Positions 53,576 to 62,252 of a DNA stretch of 64,000 nucleotides are shown one piece after another. Within the stretch, counting starts at the first letter, position 1, and every line of letters starts with the position of its first letter. The notes under the pieces are model-generated. The model saw nothing but the letters and a program-made list of their open reading frames with translations, ran no database searches and was not told the DNA's origin. The DNA is taken from contig NZ_CP030261.1 in NCBI RefSeq assembly GCF_003312915.1, forward strand, positions 3,596,001 through 3,660,000, read 5' to 3'. This DNA comes from Flavobacterium fluviale (GTDB taxonomy: Bacteria; Bacteroidota; Bacteroidia; Flavobacteriales; Flavobacteriaceae). The position numbers were made by a program, and so were the translations under genes.

Positions 53576-54514
53576 ATGGAAAATAAAATTTTAGGCTTAC
53601 ACCATATTACTGCAATTGCAGGTGACGCTAAACGTAATTTCAACTTTTACTCAAACATATTAGGATTAAGATTCATCAAAAAAACAGTGAATTTTGACGA
53701 TCCGGGAACGTACCATTTTTACTTTGGAGATGAAGTAGGAAGCGCAGGAACTATCTTAACTTTTTTCCCTTGGGGAGAAGGAATTCAGCAAGGAAGAAAA
53801 GGTTCTGGAATGGCAACTGAGATTGGATATTCTGTTCCAAAAGGAAGTTTGGATTTCTGGCAGAAACGTTTCGAACAGTATAATGTAATTTACAATAAAC
53901 CGGCTGAAAAATTCGGAGAAAAATATTTGACTTTCTTAGATCCAGACGGATTAAAATTAGAGTTAATCGAATCTAAAACAGACGATAACAGAAAACCTTG
54001 GGAAACGGATGAAGTAAAAGCAGATGTGGCAACAAGAGGTTTCCATAACATTACTTTGACTTTAAACAGCATAAAAGCAACTGCTGCAATCTTAACCGAA
54101 ATATTTGGTTATAAATTGATTGACCAAGACGTAAACCGTTATCGTTATGCAACAGATGCTGTAGAAAATGCTGCCATTGTGGACTTAGTAGAATTGGCTG
54201 ACGAAAAACGCGGTCATGTAGCAAACGGATCTGTTCACCACGTAGCTTTCCGTGTTCAAAATGATGAAATTTTAATGCACTTCCGTGAAAAAATCGAAGC
54301 TTACGGATTGTCTATTACGCCTCAGATTGACAGAAATTATTTCCATTCTCTTTATTTCAGAGAACCAGGCGGCGTTTTATTTGAAATCGCTACAGAAAAC
54401 CCTGGTTTTACAGTTGATGAAAGTTTAGAAGAATTAGGACAAAACCTAAAACTTCCTGCACAATATGAGTCAGACAGAGCTGCGATCGAAGCCCATTTGG
54501 TAAAAATCAATTAA
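53576..54514 (+). CDS. Ring-cleaving dioxygenase (VOC superfamily, MhqO-like)
   Basis: A 312-aa protein made of two glyoxalase/VOC halves. Metal-ligand regions are LGLHHITAIAGD near the start, GFHNITLTL at the middle, VHHVAFRV, and FEIATENPGF at the end. This matches the group that cleaves hydroquinones or catechols (MhqO/LinE-like annotations), with Fe(II) as expected metal. The exact substrate is unknown. It is controlled from the complex upstream region and is followed by a hairpin, then a GAPDH gene. Confidence 0.87.
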   Translation: MENKILGLHHITAIAGDAKRNFNFYSNILGLRFIKKTVNFDDPGTYHFYFGDEVGSAGTILTFFPWGEGIQQGRKGSGMATEIGYSVPKGSLDFWQKRFEQYNVIYNKPAEKFGEKYLTFLDPDGLKLELIESKTDDNRKPWETDEVKADVATRGFHNITLTLNSIKATAAILTEIFGYKLIDQDVNRYRYATDAVENAAIVDLVELADEKRGHVANGSVHHVAFRVQNDEILMHFREKIEAYGLSITPQIDRNYFHSLYFREPGGVLFEIATENPGFTVDESLEELGQNLKLPAQYESDRAAIEAHLVKIN

Positions 54515-54524
54515 TACTAATACT

Positions 54525-54564
54525 AAAATACATAGTCTCGACAGCGATCGGGATTATGTATTTT
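54525..54564 (+). terminator. Hairpin after the dioxygenase gene
   Basis: AAAATACATA pairs with TATGTATTTT, and the inner part continues the stem with wobbles (TCTCGA with TCGGGA). It separates the dioxygenase from the GAPDH gene. Confidence 0.65.
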
Positions 54565-54605
54565 AAATATAATAATCTAACGTTTTAATATTAATATAAA
54601 TTATT

Positions 54606-55607
54606 ATGGCAAAAATAGCATTATACGGATTTGGCCGAATTGGGAGACAGTTCCTTCGAGTGGCTTTAAAAAATGATCTTTTTATTCCCGAAGTTATTGC
54701 AGATATTCAGGATATAGAATTGTTAGGCGCGCTTTTTAGTGTTGATTCCAATTACGGAAGATGGCACGAAGAAGTAAAAACAGCTGATGAAAACTTTATT
54801 ATTGGCGACAGAAAAATTCCATACAAAAACTCAAGTAAAGAAATTCCAGACTGGAAATCGCTTGGTGTTGATTTGGTTGTGGATTGTACAGGACGTGCGA
54901 CTACAAGAGACAATGCTCAGAAACATATTGACAACGGAGCCAAATACGTTTTGGTAAGTGCGCCAAGTAAATCGCTGGCAGACTGCGACGCAGTTCTTTT
55001 AAAAGGAATTAATCTCGATGAATTTGATGCTGAAAACCATAAAATTATAAGTATGGGAAGCTGTACCACGAATGCTTTGGCGGCGGTGGTAAAAGTAATT
55101 AAAGAAAATTTTGGAATTGAATACGGCCTTTTTTCAACAGTTCACTCTTATACTAATACGCAGTCGTTGACAGATCAGCCAATGAAAGATCGTCGTGATT
55201 CCTGGGCTGCCGCTGAAAATATTATTCCGTCTTCATCTGGAGCAGCAAAAGCTTTACAGTTTATCTGGAGTGATTTGAAAATTACAGGAAAAGCATACAG
55301 AGTTCCGACCAAAACAGGAAGTATTGCAGAATTAAACTTGGTTACAACCAAAGATTGCTCTGTAGAAGAAGTTAATGATGCTTTTAGAAAAGCTTCAAAA
55401 GAAGGCCAGCTTAAAGGTGTTCTGGATGTTTTGGAAGAACAATGGAGTTCTGCCAGAATTGTTGCAGATCCGCATTCTTCTATAATCGATTTGCCACTTA
55501 CAACAAAACAAGGTAATCTGCTTTCTGTAGCTGCTTGGTATGATAATGAGTGGGGATTTGCGAACAGACTTGCAGAAGTTGCTCAATACTTATCTCAAAA
55601 GATTTAA
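54606..55607 (+). CDS. Glyceraldehyde-3-phosphate dehydrogenase, divergent paralogue
   Basis: A 333-aa type I GAPDH. It has the dinucleotide motif YGFGRIGRQ, the catalytic Cys153 in SMGSCTTNA, the catalytic His180 in TVHSYT, and the IIPSSSGAAKAL and WYDNEWGFANR motifs. The usual ASCTTN is altered to GSCTTN, and the acidic cofactor-selecting region reads ADIQD. It may therefore be a second, specialised GAPDH, perhaps differing in cofactor or oxidant resistance. No glycolytic neighbour is present. Confidence 0.9.
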   Translation: MAKIALYGFGRIGRQFLRVALKNDLFIPEVIADIQDIELLGALFSVDSNYGRWHEEVKTADENFIIGDRKIPYKNSSKEIPDWKSLGVDLVVDCTGRATTRDNAQKHIDNGAKYVLVSAPSKSLADCDAVLLKGINLDEFDAENHKIISMGSCTTNALAAVVKVIKENFGIEYGLFSTVHSYTNTQSLTDQPMKDRRDSWAAAENIIPSSSGAAKALQFIWSDLKITGKAYRVPTKTGSIAELNLVTTKDCSVEEVNDAFRKASKEGQLKGVLDVLEEQWSSARIVADPHSSIIDLPLTTKQGNLLSVAAWYDNEWGFANRLAEVAQYLSQKI

Positions 55608-55628
55608 GCTGTAATTGAGATATAATAG

Positions 55629-55668
55629 ATACAAAAGGGACATTAAAATTGTCCCTTTTGTATTTTAT
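55629..55668 (+). terminator. Terminator after GAPDH
   Basis: A perfect 14-bp stem ATACAAAAGGGACA / TGTCCCTTTTGTAT around a TTAAAAT loop, followed by TTTTAT. Confidence 0.85.
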
Positions 55669-55773
55669 GGAGTATTGTTTTAAATTTAAATTCTACAAAA
55701 ATCGAAGTGCTGTTATATAACATCAAATCTTTGTAGAAAAACTAAATTTGAGAGAATTACAAAATATACTATT

Positions 55774-56256
55774 ATGAAATTTATTATAACTCTCTTTTTA
55801 TCACTATTTCTTTTTTCATGCCAGCAAAAAGAAAATAAAGAAACACCGCAAACTTCTGTTGATAATGCTGAACCCGTTTTAGCTCCGGAAAACAAAAACG
55901 AAGAAGAAACGAAAGAAAACAAACAAATAGAAGATACTATTGTGATGAGTTTTAAGAATGAAAAAGGTTTATATGCAGCAGAAGGCTCTATAGATTCTAT
56001 CCATTCAAAAGTGTATGTCAAATTTAAAAATGAAGATTTAGGTAAATTGACAGCAAAAATAATTACTACAACCGGCAAAGGAAACATCCGTTTCAATCAA
56101 GTTATTTATCCTGATAAATCTTCCGACGGACCATTTGGAATGGATTTAAAAATCGACCTCAACCAAAAAGGAAATCACATACTAGTAATTGGGCATTCCT
56201 TAATGGCTGACAATCCTTATTGGGGAAAATTTAAGGTAGAGCTTGAGAATAAATAA
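55774..56256 (+). CDS. Hypothetical lipoprotein
   Basis: A 160-aa protein with a lipoprotein signal (FLSLFLFSCQQK, Cys16). A charged, low-complexity linker rich in Glu and Lys (about 18-55) precedes a compact strand-rich domain with KVYVKFKNEDLGKLTAKI and GNHILVIGHSLMADNPYWGKF. No named family is recognised. A -7-like TAAATTTG lies 24 bp before the ATG (55743-55750). Confidence 0.65.
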   Translation: MKFIITLFLSLFLFSCQQKENKETPQTSVDNAEPVLAPENKNEEETKENKQIEDTIVMSFKNEKGLYAAEGSIDSIHSKVYVKFKNEDLGKLTAKIITTTGKGNIRFNQVIYPDKSSDGPFGMDLKIDLNQKGNHILVIGHSLMADNPYWGKFKVELENK

Positions 56257-56299
56257 TTTCTTTTATCGCTTTATTTTCTGAAATTTTTCTAAAATCCCG

Positions 56300-57481
56300 T
56301 TATTTTACCAAACGAATCCCCATAAACTGCCATTGATGGCGGGGATGAAAAAAATTGCGATAGGTTGCACGGCTATGTCCTTTTGGTGTTGCAACAGATG
56401 CCCCGCGTAAAACCATTTGGCTGACCATAAATTTACCGTTATATTCTCCAATTGCGCCTGGCGCTTTTTGAAATCCAGGATAAGGCAAATATGCACTGTC
56501 TGTCCATTCCCAGCGCTGTCCCCAGTTTAATTGTGGCGAAGCTGTTTCCCATTCTGCTTCGGTTGGCAGACGCATTCCTTTCCAAGATGCAAATGCAGAT
56601 GCTTCATAAAAATTAACGTGGCAGACTGGTTCATTAAGTTCTATTTCCTTTAAACCTCCTAAAGTATAATTCATCCACTTGTCATCGATATAATGCCAAT
56701 ATAAGGGCGATTTTGCAGCATTTTCTTTTACCCAATCCCAGCCCTCGGAATGCCAGTACTTAAAGTTTGTATAACCTCCGTCTGCAATAAATTCTAGATA
56801 CTGCGCATTTGTAACAGGGTTTTTAGCTATTTTAAAAGTATCCAGATAAACTTTGTGTCGTCCGAGTTCATTGTCAAAACAAAAATCTTCTCCTCCATAT
56901 CCAATTTCATAAATACCAGATTCTATTTTTACAAATTTATTGCTTTGAGCTGAATTTTGGTCAAAAATTATATCTGAACTATAAACTGGAAAAAGCGGAT
57001 TATGACCAAGAATATATTTTATATCACTATATAACAATTCCTGATGCTGCTGTTCATGATTAAGTCCGAGTTCCATTATTGCTGCTAAATCAGGAGAAAG
57101 TATTTTATTTTGAAGAAAAGCTTCCATCTGCTCATCAACATACGCACGATATTGATACACATCTGTAACGGAAGGGCGGCTTAAATTACCACGATCTGTG
57201 CGTACTACTCTTGCGCCCAAACTTTCGTAATAACTGTTAAACACAAAATCGTACTGATCATTAAATACTTTATAATCCTTGCTATAAGGTTTTAAAATAA
57301 AAGTTTCAAAAAACCAAGTGGTATGTCCGAGATGCCATTTGGGCGGACTAACATCTACCACGGGCTGTACCACATAATCTTCTATTTCGAGTGGTTTGCA
57401 TATATTTTCAGAATGCGATCTTACGCTATTATATTTTTCTATTAAACGCTCTTGATTTATCAGTGTTTGTTTTTCGTACAT
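56300..57481 (-). CDS. egtB: Ergothioneine biosynthesis protein EgtB
   Basis: A 393-aa iron-dependent sulfoxide synthase that joins a sulfur donor to hercynine. The N-terminal DinB-like domain has the metal ligands His53 in WHLGHTTWFFE and His142-x3-His146-x-Glu in NHEQQHQEL. The C-terminal FGE-sulfatase domain has GRHKVYLDTFKIAKNPVTNAQY, MRLPTEAEWE and a C-terminal FMGIRLVK. It is 16 bp downstream of egtD. No EgtC amidohydrolase or EgtE lyase gene is adjacent. Confidence 0.93.
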   Translation of the reverse strand: MYEKQTLINQERLIEKYNSVRSHSENICKPLEIEDYVVQPVVDVSPPKWHLGHTTWFFETFILKPYSKDYKVFNDQYDFVFNSYYESLGARVVRTDRGNLSRPSVTDVYQYRAYVDEQMEAFLQNKILSPDLAAIMELGLNHEQQHQELLYSDIKYILGHNPLFPVYSSDIIFDQNSAQSNKFVKIESGIYEIGYGGEDFCFDNELGRHKVYLDTFKIAKNPVTNAQYLEFIADGGYTNFKYWHSEGWDWVKENAAKSPLYWHYIDDKWMNYTLGGLKEIELNEPVCHVNFYEASAFASWKGMRLPTEAEWETASPQLNWGQRWEWTDSAYLPYPGFQKAPGAIGEYNGKFMVSQMVLRGASVATPKGHSRATYRNFFHPRHQWQFMGIRLVK

Positions 57482-57497
57482 CTTATTATCTTTTTAA

Positions 57498-58493
57498 TTA
57501 AACAACCTGCCACAAGGCATCTACAAACCAAGATTTTGAATCCATAATATGATCTATAGTTTTAAAACCAGATTTAGCAGCCAAATCATCACTTTCTTCC
57601 AATGAATATTTTTGTGAAAGTTCCATGTAAACCAATTCATCTTTTTCAAAATTTATTGGCTTCCCGTCTATCGTAATGGTTTGATTTTCTAAACTGATTA
57701 GATAACTTCTGCAGGCTCCAGTAATTGGATCGTACGTTTGGTAGTGTTCGAATTTTTCCAGAATAAAATCAGCATTTAATTCGGTATTGATGCGATTGAG
57801 CAGATTAAGATTAAATGCTGCCGTAATTCCCGCTTTATCATTATAGGCATCGAGTATAATTTGTGGATTTTTTTTGAGGTCAAATCCCATTAAAACAATA
57901 TCTCCTTTGGAAAGATAACTATTAAGAGTCTGGCAGAACGCCAAAGCTTCTTCCTTTTCCATATTACCAATGTTGCTGCCTAGAAATAGCACAACTTTTC
58001 TTCTTGAAGATAAATGAGCCGCTTTTTCCAGCATCTTAAAATATTCTCCTTCCAGAGAAATAATAGTTAGTTCAGGAAGATCTGTTTTAAGTTTACCTTC
58101 CAAAACAGTTAATATATTTGGAGAAATATCAATTGGCATATAATTAAAATCTGCTTTTTGATTTAAAAGATGTTGAAGCAAAAAAGCTGATTTAGTTCCG
58201 TCTCCTGCGCCAAGTTCAATCAAATCAAATGGTGTATCATTTTTCAGTATTGTTTTGGCTAGATCTGACGTTTTGTTCTGAAAGATATCCATTTCACAAT
58301 TGGTCAGATAATATTCCGGCATGGCCATAATCTGCTGGAAAAGACGATCTCCTATTTTATCATAAAAATATTTAGAATGCAGTTTTTTGGGTTTGCTTCC
58401 CAGACCTTCAAGCACATCGAACCGAAATTGATCTCCAGTCTTTTCTTTAGTTTGATTGGTCTTATATGTGGTTTTGTAAGATTGCAATATCAT
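57498..58493 (-). CDS. egtD: L-histidine N(alpha)-methyltransferase EgtD
   Basis: A 331-aa SAM-dependent enzyme that trimethylates histidine to hercynine, the first step of ergothioneine synthesis. It has the family start YFYDKIGDRLFQQIMAMPEYYLTNCE, the SAM motif ELGAGDGTKSAFLL and the later VLFLGSNIGNMEKEEA and MGFDLKKNP. It is the first gene of the egtDB unit. Ergothioneine is a thiol antioxidant, which fits the window's theme. Confidence 0.94.
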   Translation of the reverse strand: MILQSYKTTYKTNQTKEKTGDQFRFDVLEGLGSKPKKLHSKYFYDKIGDRLFQQIMAMPEYYLTNCEMDIFQNKTSDLAKTILKNDTPFDLIELGAGDGTKSAFLLQHLLNQKADFNYMPIDISPNILTVLEGKLKTDLPELTIISLEGEYFKMLEKAAHLSSRRKVVLFLGSNIGNMEKEEALAFCQTLNSYLSKGDIVLMGFDLKKNPQIILDAYNDKAGITAAFNLNLLNRINTELNADFILEKFEHYQTYDPITGACRSYLISLENQTITIDGKPINFEKDELVYMELSQKYSLEESDDLAAKSGFKTIDHIMDSKSWFVDALWQVV

Positions 58494-58857
58494 AAGATTT
58501 TAGTTTTTTAGAAATTCCTTTTTAGGCAGCATAACTATTTTCCGCCGGAATTGTTTTGCATAAAATGATGCGCTTCTGTGGTATCATCTATATTAAAGGT
58601 ACGTTTTATCGCTGATTTATCATACTATTTTCAATATCCTTAACACATTTTAAAAACATTTTTTTTGAATTAACGTGACATAATGTTCGTGTTGATTAAT
58701 AATGATTAGAGATTTTGATTATTAAGTGCAAAAAAGGAAAATGTAAGTGACAATTTAACCGTTGGAATATCAAAAAATAAAAATACTCCATAGAAGAGTG
58801 GGAAAATTTTCATAATTTAAACCTTTTAAACTTTTTTAATAATTAAATACATAGCAA
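58494..58857. other. Gap between egtD and the YceI gene
   Basis: Divergent promoter region with one coding remnant (58535-58626, listed separately). The right part is AT-rich with no clear TAnnTTTG. No complete gene. Confidence 0.4.
58535..58626 (-). pseudogene. Remnant of a zinc-type quinone oxidoreductase C terminus
   Basis: An open minus-strand frame bounded by stops encodes about 29 residues including DDTTEAHHFMQNNSGGK. This resembles the C-terminal end of MDR/quinone oxidoreductases, where an AH-x-M/L-E-S motif followed by GK-I-V-L is typical. The frame stops where the final strand would begin, and upstream coding is missing. A decayed gene fragment is the simplest reading. A chance frame cannot be excluded. 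Confidence 0.4.
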
Positions 58858-59535
58858 ATGAAAAAATTAAGCGTACTTACATTGGCCGCGATTACTTTAT
58901 TTTTAACGTCATGCGGCAAAAAAGCTAATGAGACCACTACAACTGAAGAGCAGCAGGTAGCAGAAAAAACGGGTAATGTAGTACCTGTAAATTTAGAAAC
59001 ATCTAAAGTAGACTGGAAAGCTTTTCATAAAGGAGGTTTTGCACCACGCTGGGGAACTCTTTCTCTTGTATCTGGTGAAGTATCAATTGAAGGCGAAGAA
59101 CTTACATCTGGTGATTTTGTAATCGATATGAAATCTATTAAAGTAGATCCTGCATCGGTAACTGAAAAAGATAAAAAATACTCAGAGTTAGAAGCTCACT
59201 TAAAAAGTGCAGACTTTTTTGATGTGGAGAAAAATCCAACTGCAGATTTTAAAATTACAAAAGTTGCCGCATTTGATGCTGCCACTGCTAAAGGAGCAAT
59301 TGAAGGCGCAAATAAAACTATCAGCGGTAATCTTACCTTAAAAGGAAAAGCACTTAATGTTACTTTCCCTGCAAAAGTTACTATCGCAGATGGAAATGCT
59401 TCTATCCAAGCTAAATTTACTGTTAACCGTACAGACTGGGATATTAAATTTGGAACTACTGAAACAGATCCAGCAGAATGGATGATTAGTAAAGATATTG
59501 AAATTGGTATTGATGTGAATACTGCTAAAAAGTAA
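58858..59535 (+). CDS. YceI-family lipoprotein
   Basis: A 225-aa exported lipoprotein (LFLTSCGKKAN, Cys19). The YceI beta-barrel domain starts VDWKAFHKGGFAPRWGTLSL and continues with SGDFVIDMKSIKV, HLKSADFFDVEKNPTADFKIT and ISGNLTLKGKALNVTFPAKV. Family members bind polyisoprenoid or amphiphilic compounds in the periplasm. The barrel is complete. It is a single gene with its own terminator. Confidence 0.92.
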   Translation: MKKLSVLTLAAITLFLTSCGKKANETTTTEEQQVAEKTGNVVPVNLETSKVDWKAFHKGGFAPRWGTLSLVSGEVSIEGEELTSGDFVIDMKSIKVDPASVTEKDKKYSELEAHLKSADFFDVEKNPTADFKITKVAAFDAATAKGAIEGANKTISGNLTLKGKALNVTFPAKVTIADGNASIQAKFTVNRTDWDIKFGTTETDPAEWMISKDIEIGIDVNTAKK

Positions 59536-59551
59536 TATACTTATTCAAACT

Positions 59552-59590
59552 AAAAAGCTCCTCTTATTACTAAGCAGGAGCTTTTTTTAT
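59552..59590. terminator. Terminator between YceI and LLM genes
   Basis: AAAAAGCTCCT pairs with AGGAGCTTTTT around a 13-nt loop, flanked by T's. The genes are convergent, so it may act both ways. Confidence 0.82.
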
Positions 59591-59610
59591 GAATTGATTA
59601 TTTTGTAAAA

Positions 59611-60633
59611 TTAACGCCAGCCTAACTCTGGAGCTACATGTTGTAGAATTGAAGACAGTATGTGTATATTGTAATCAACTCCCAATGTGTTGGGTATTGT
59701 GAGTAATACAGTATCGGCTTCTTGGATAGCTTCATCTTGGGCAAGTTCTGCAATGAGTTTATCCGGTTCTGCAGCATAACTCTTTCCAAAAATGGCACGT
59801 TTATCTCTTTCAATATTACCAAAACTATCAGAGCCTTTACCTTGATTTCCAAAGTAATATTTATCTTGATCATTGACCAATGCAAAAATAGAACGGCTTA
59901 CTGAAACTCTTGGTTCATGCTGATGTCCGGCTTTTTTCCAAGCTTCTTTATACAACCTGATTTGTTCGGCCTGCTGAATATGGAAAGGTTTACCATTTTC
60001 ATCATACTTTAGAGTAGAACTCTGCAGATGCATTCCGTTTTCGGCTGCCCATACAGCAGTAGCGTTAGAAGCTGCTCCCCACCAGATTCGATTTCTTAAT
60101 CCTTCTGAATGTGGTTCAATACGAAGTAACCCAGGCGGATTTGGAAACATTGGAAACGGGTTTGGCTCTGCAAATCCTTCTCCATTCAGTTTGTCTAAAA
60201 ATTCTAAAGCTTTATTACGTCCCATATCGGCATCTGTTTCGCCATCTTTCGGTTCGTAGCCAAAATAACGCCAGCCGTCGATAACCTGCTCCGGCGAGCC
60301 TCTGCTGATTCCTAATTGTAAACGTCCTCCTGAAATTAAGTCAGCAGCACTGGCATCTTCAACCATATACAACGGATTCTCATACCTCATATCAATCACA
60401 CCCGTACCAATTTCTATTTGGTTTGTTTTAGCACCAATGGCTGAAAGTAAAGGAAAGGGTGATGCCAGCTGTGCGGCAAAATGATGCACGCGGAAATAAG
60501 CACCATCCAAACCAATTTCTTCTGCCGCAATGGCTAAATCGATTGACTGGATAAGTGTATCAGCAGCTGTACGAGTTTGATAGGAAGGATGATTGGCCCA
60601 GTGCCCAAACGATAAAAATCCTATTTTCTTCAT
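59611..60633 (-). CDS. LLM-class flavin-dependent oxidoreductase
   Basis: A 340-aa luciferase-like monooxygenase fold. It begins MKKIGFLSFGHWANHPSYQTRTAADTLIQSIDLAIAAEEIGLDGAYFRVHHFA and continues with FPLLSAIGAKTNQIEIGTGV and GGRLQLGISRGSPEQVIDGW. FMN or F420 is the expected cofactor class. The substrate is unknown. It is a single-gene unit divergent from the MFS gene at 60828. Confidence 0.88.
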   Translation of the reverse strand: MKKIGFLSFGHWANHPSYQTRTAADTLIQSIDLAIAAEEIGLDGAYFRVHHFAAQLASPFPLLSAIGAKTNQIEIGTGVIDMRYENPLYMVEDASAADLISGGRLQLGISRGSPEQVIDGWRYFGYEPKDGETDADMGRNKALEFLDKLNGEGFAEPNPFPMFPNPPGLLRIEPHSEGLRNRIWWGAASNATAVWAAENGMHLQSSTLKYDENGKPFHIQQAEQIRLYKEAWKKAGHQHEPRVSVSRSIFALVNDQDKYYFGNQGKGSDSFGNIERDKRAIFGKSYAAEPDKLIAELAQDEAIQEADTVLLTIPNTLGVDYNIHILSSILQHVAPELGWR

Positions 60634-60660
60634 CGATAGTTTTATTGTAATTTATATTCC

Positions 60661-60668
60661 CAAATATA
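60661..60668 (-). promoter_or_regulatory. Candidate -7 element for the LLM gene
   Basis: On the minus strand the sequence reads TATATTTG, matching TAnnTTTG, 28 bp before the start codon at 60633. Confidence 0.5.
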
Positions 60669-60827
60669 CGCATCATTTACCGAAGTATAATCTTTATATA
60701 TTTCCTAATATCTTTTGTCTGCTTAAATTTCTTTTGAAATTTTATAAGATGTGTTCTATCTCTTTTCTTTAAATTTGAGTAAATATTACTACAGCTCTCA
60801 ATTTTTAAGAATTTAAGCCCGACATAA

Positions 60828-62234
60828 ATGGATGAAACGAAAACACAAAGTCTTGAGGTAACCAAGAAAGTATTACCAATTATTCTGGCAACTTCTATTT
60901 TTATGCAGATGCTGGATTCTACTATCCTCAATACTTCTATAACTGCTATTGCCAAGGATTTGCACGAATCGCCTCTGGAAATGCAGAATGCCATTATAAG
61001 TTATGTATTGACATTGGCGCTTTTCATGCCGGTCAGCGGTTTTCTTTCGGATAAATTTGGCACAAGAAAGGTTTTTATTGCCGCTTTAGTGTTGTTTAGT
61101 CTGGGTTCACTTTTCTGCGCGCTTTCGCAATCTTTAACCCACTTGGTTTTTGCAAGGGTAATCCAAGGTATTGGCGGCAGTTTGATGACACCTGTTGGCA
61201 AACTTGCATTGATTAAAACGTTTCCGAAAAGAGAATTATTAAAGGCGATGAATTTTGCCATTATTCCAGCATTAATCGGTCCGGTTTTGGGTCCGTTGGT
61301 CGGCGGTTATATGGTAGATTATCTTTCTTGGCACTGGATCTTTTTGATCAATATTCCGTTTGGGATTATTGGTATTGTTTTAAGTTTAAAATACATGCCG
61401 GATTATAAATCTCCCATAATTGATTTTGATTTAAAAGGTTTCCTAATTTTTGCAGCAGCATCTCTCCTATTGTCTATTTCATTAGAATTATTTGGAACTA
61501 CTGTCCGTTTAACTCCTGTGCTGATGCTATTAATGTCAGGATTGCTAATGCTTTATCTGTACTATCGTCATGCCATATCTGATAACAATCCTATATTTCC
61601 TTTAAATTTATTTCAGGTTCGAACTTTCCGTGTGGGCATAATTGGTAATCTGGCAACACGTCTGGGTTACAGTTCTATTCCGCTTTTGCTTCCAATGATG
61701 ATTCAAATTGCTTACGGAAAATCTGCGGTGGTCTCAGGATGGATTGTTGCTCCAATGGCACTTACTGCTATTTTTGGAAAATCTGCTGTTATCAAAATAT
61801 TAAACACTTTTGGATACCGAAAAACCTTAATGGTAAACACTTTTATAATTGGAATAGTAATTTGTGCACTTGCCATACCTACAATTCATACTTCTATATA
61901 CTGGTACATACCTATAATTTGTGTTCTCGGTTTCTTTAACTCGATACAATTTACTTCCATGAATTCTATCTCTATTGCAGATTTGAGAAATTATCATACC
62001 AGCAGTGGCAATTCGTTAGTTTCTGTAAATCAGCAACTAGCAATTGGTTTTGGAATTGCTTTGGGATTATTAGTGCTTAAAATTTTTCAGGGTGATGTAA
62101 AACTTATCCATAACGAAATTCATAATGCTTTTCGCTATACATTTTTGATCGTAGGTTCCTTAACAATCCTTTCTGGTCTGGTTTTTAGAAGACTGCATTT
62201 AAAAGACGGAGACAATTTAAAATCTTCTGATTAA
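60828..62234 (+). CDS. DHA2-family MFS drug-efflux transporter
   Basis: A 468-aa inner-membrane pump with about 14 hydrophobic segments. Motif D1 appears as FMQMLDSTILNTSITAIAKDL, motif A as GFLSDKFGTRKVF, and motif C as GPVLGPLVGGYMVDYLSWHWIFLINIPFG. This is the EmrB/QacA type. Its substrates are unknown. The membrane-fusion partner lies on the other strand beside the second MFS gene. A -7-like TAAATTTG is at 60770-60777. Confidence 0.88.
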   Translation: MDETKTQSLEVTKKVLPIILATSIFMQMLDSTILNTSITAIAKDLHESPLEMQNAIISYVLTLALFMPVSGFLSDKFGTRKVFIAALVLFSLGSLFCALSQSLTHLVFARVIQGIGGSLMTPVGKLALIKTFPKRELLKAMNFAIIPALIGPVLGPLVGGYMVDYLSWHWIFLINIPFGIIGIVLSLKYMPDYKSPIIDFDLKGFLIFAAASLLLSISLELFGTTVRLTPVLMLLMSGLLMLYLYYRHAISDNNPIFPLNLFQVRTFRVGIIGNLATRLGYSSIPLLLPMMIQIAYGKSAVVSGWIVAPMALTAIFGKSAVIKILNTFGYRKTLMVNTFIIGIVICALAIPTIHTSIYWYIPIICVLGFFNSIQFTSMNSISIADLRNYHTSSGNSLVSVNQQLAIGFGIALGLLVLKIFQGDVKLIHNEIHNAFRYTFLIVGSLTILSGLVFRRLHLKDGDNLKSSD

Positions 62235-62252
62235 TCAATTTCAAAATAGGTT

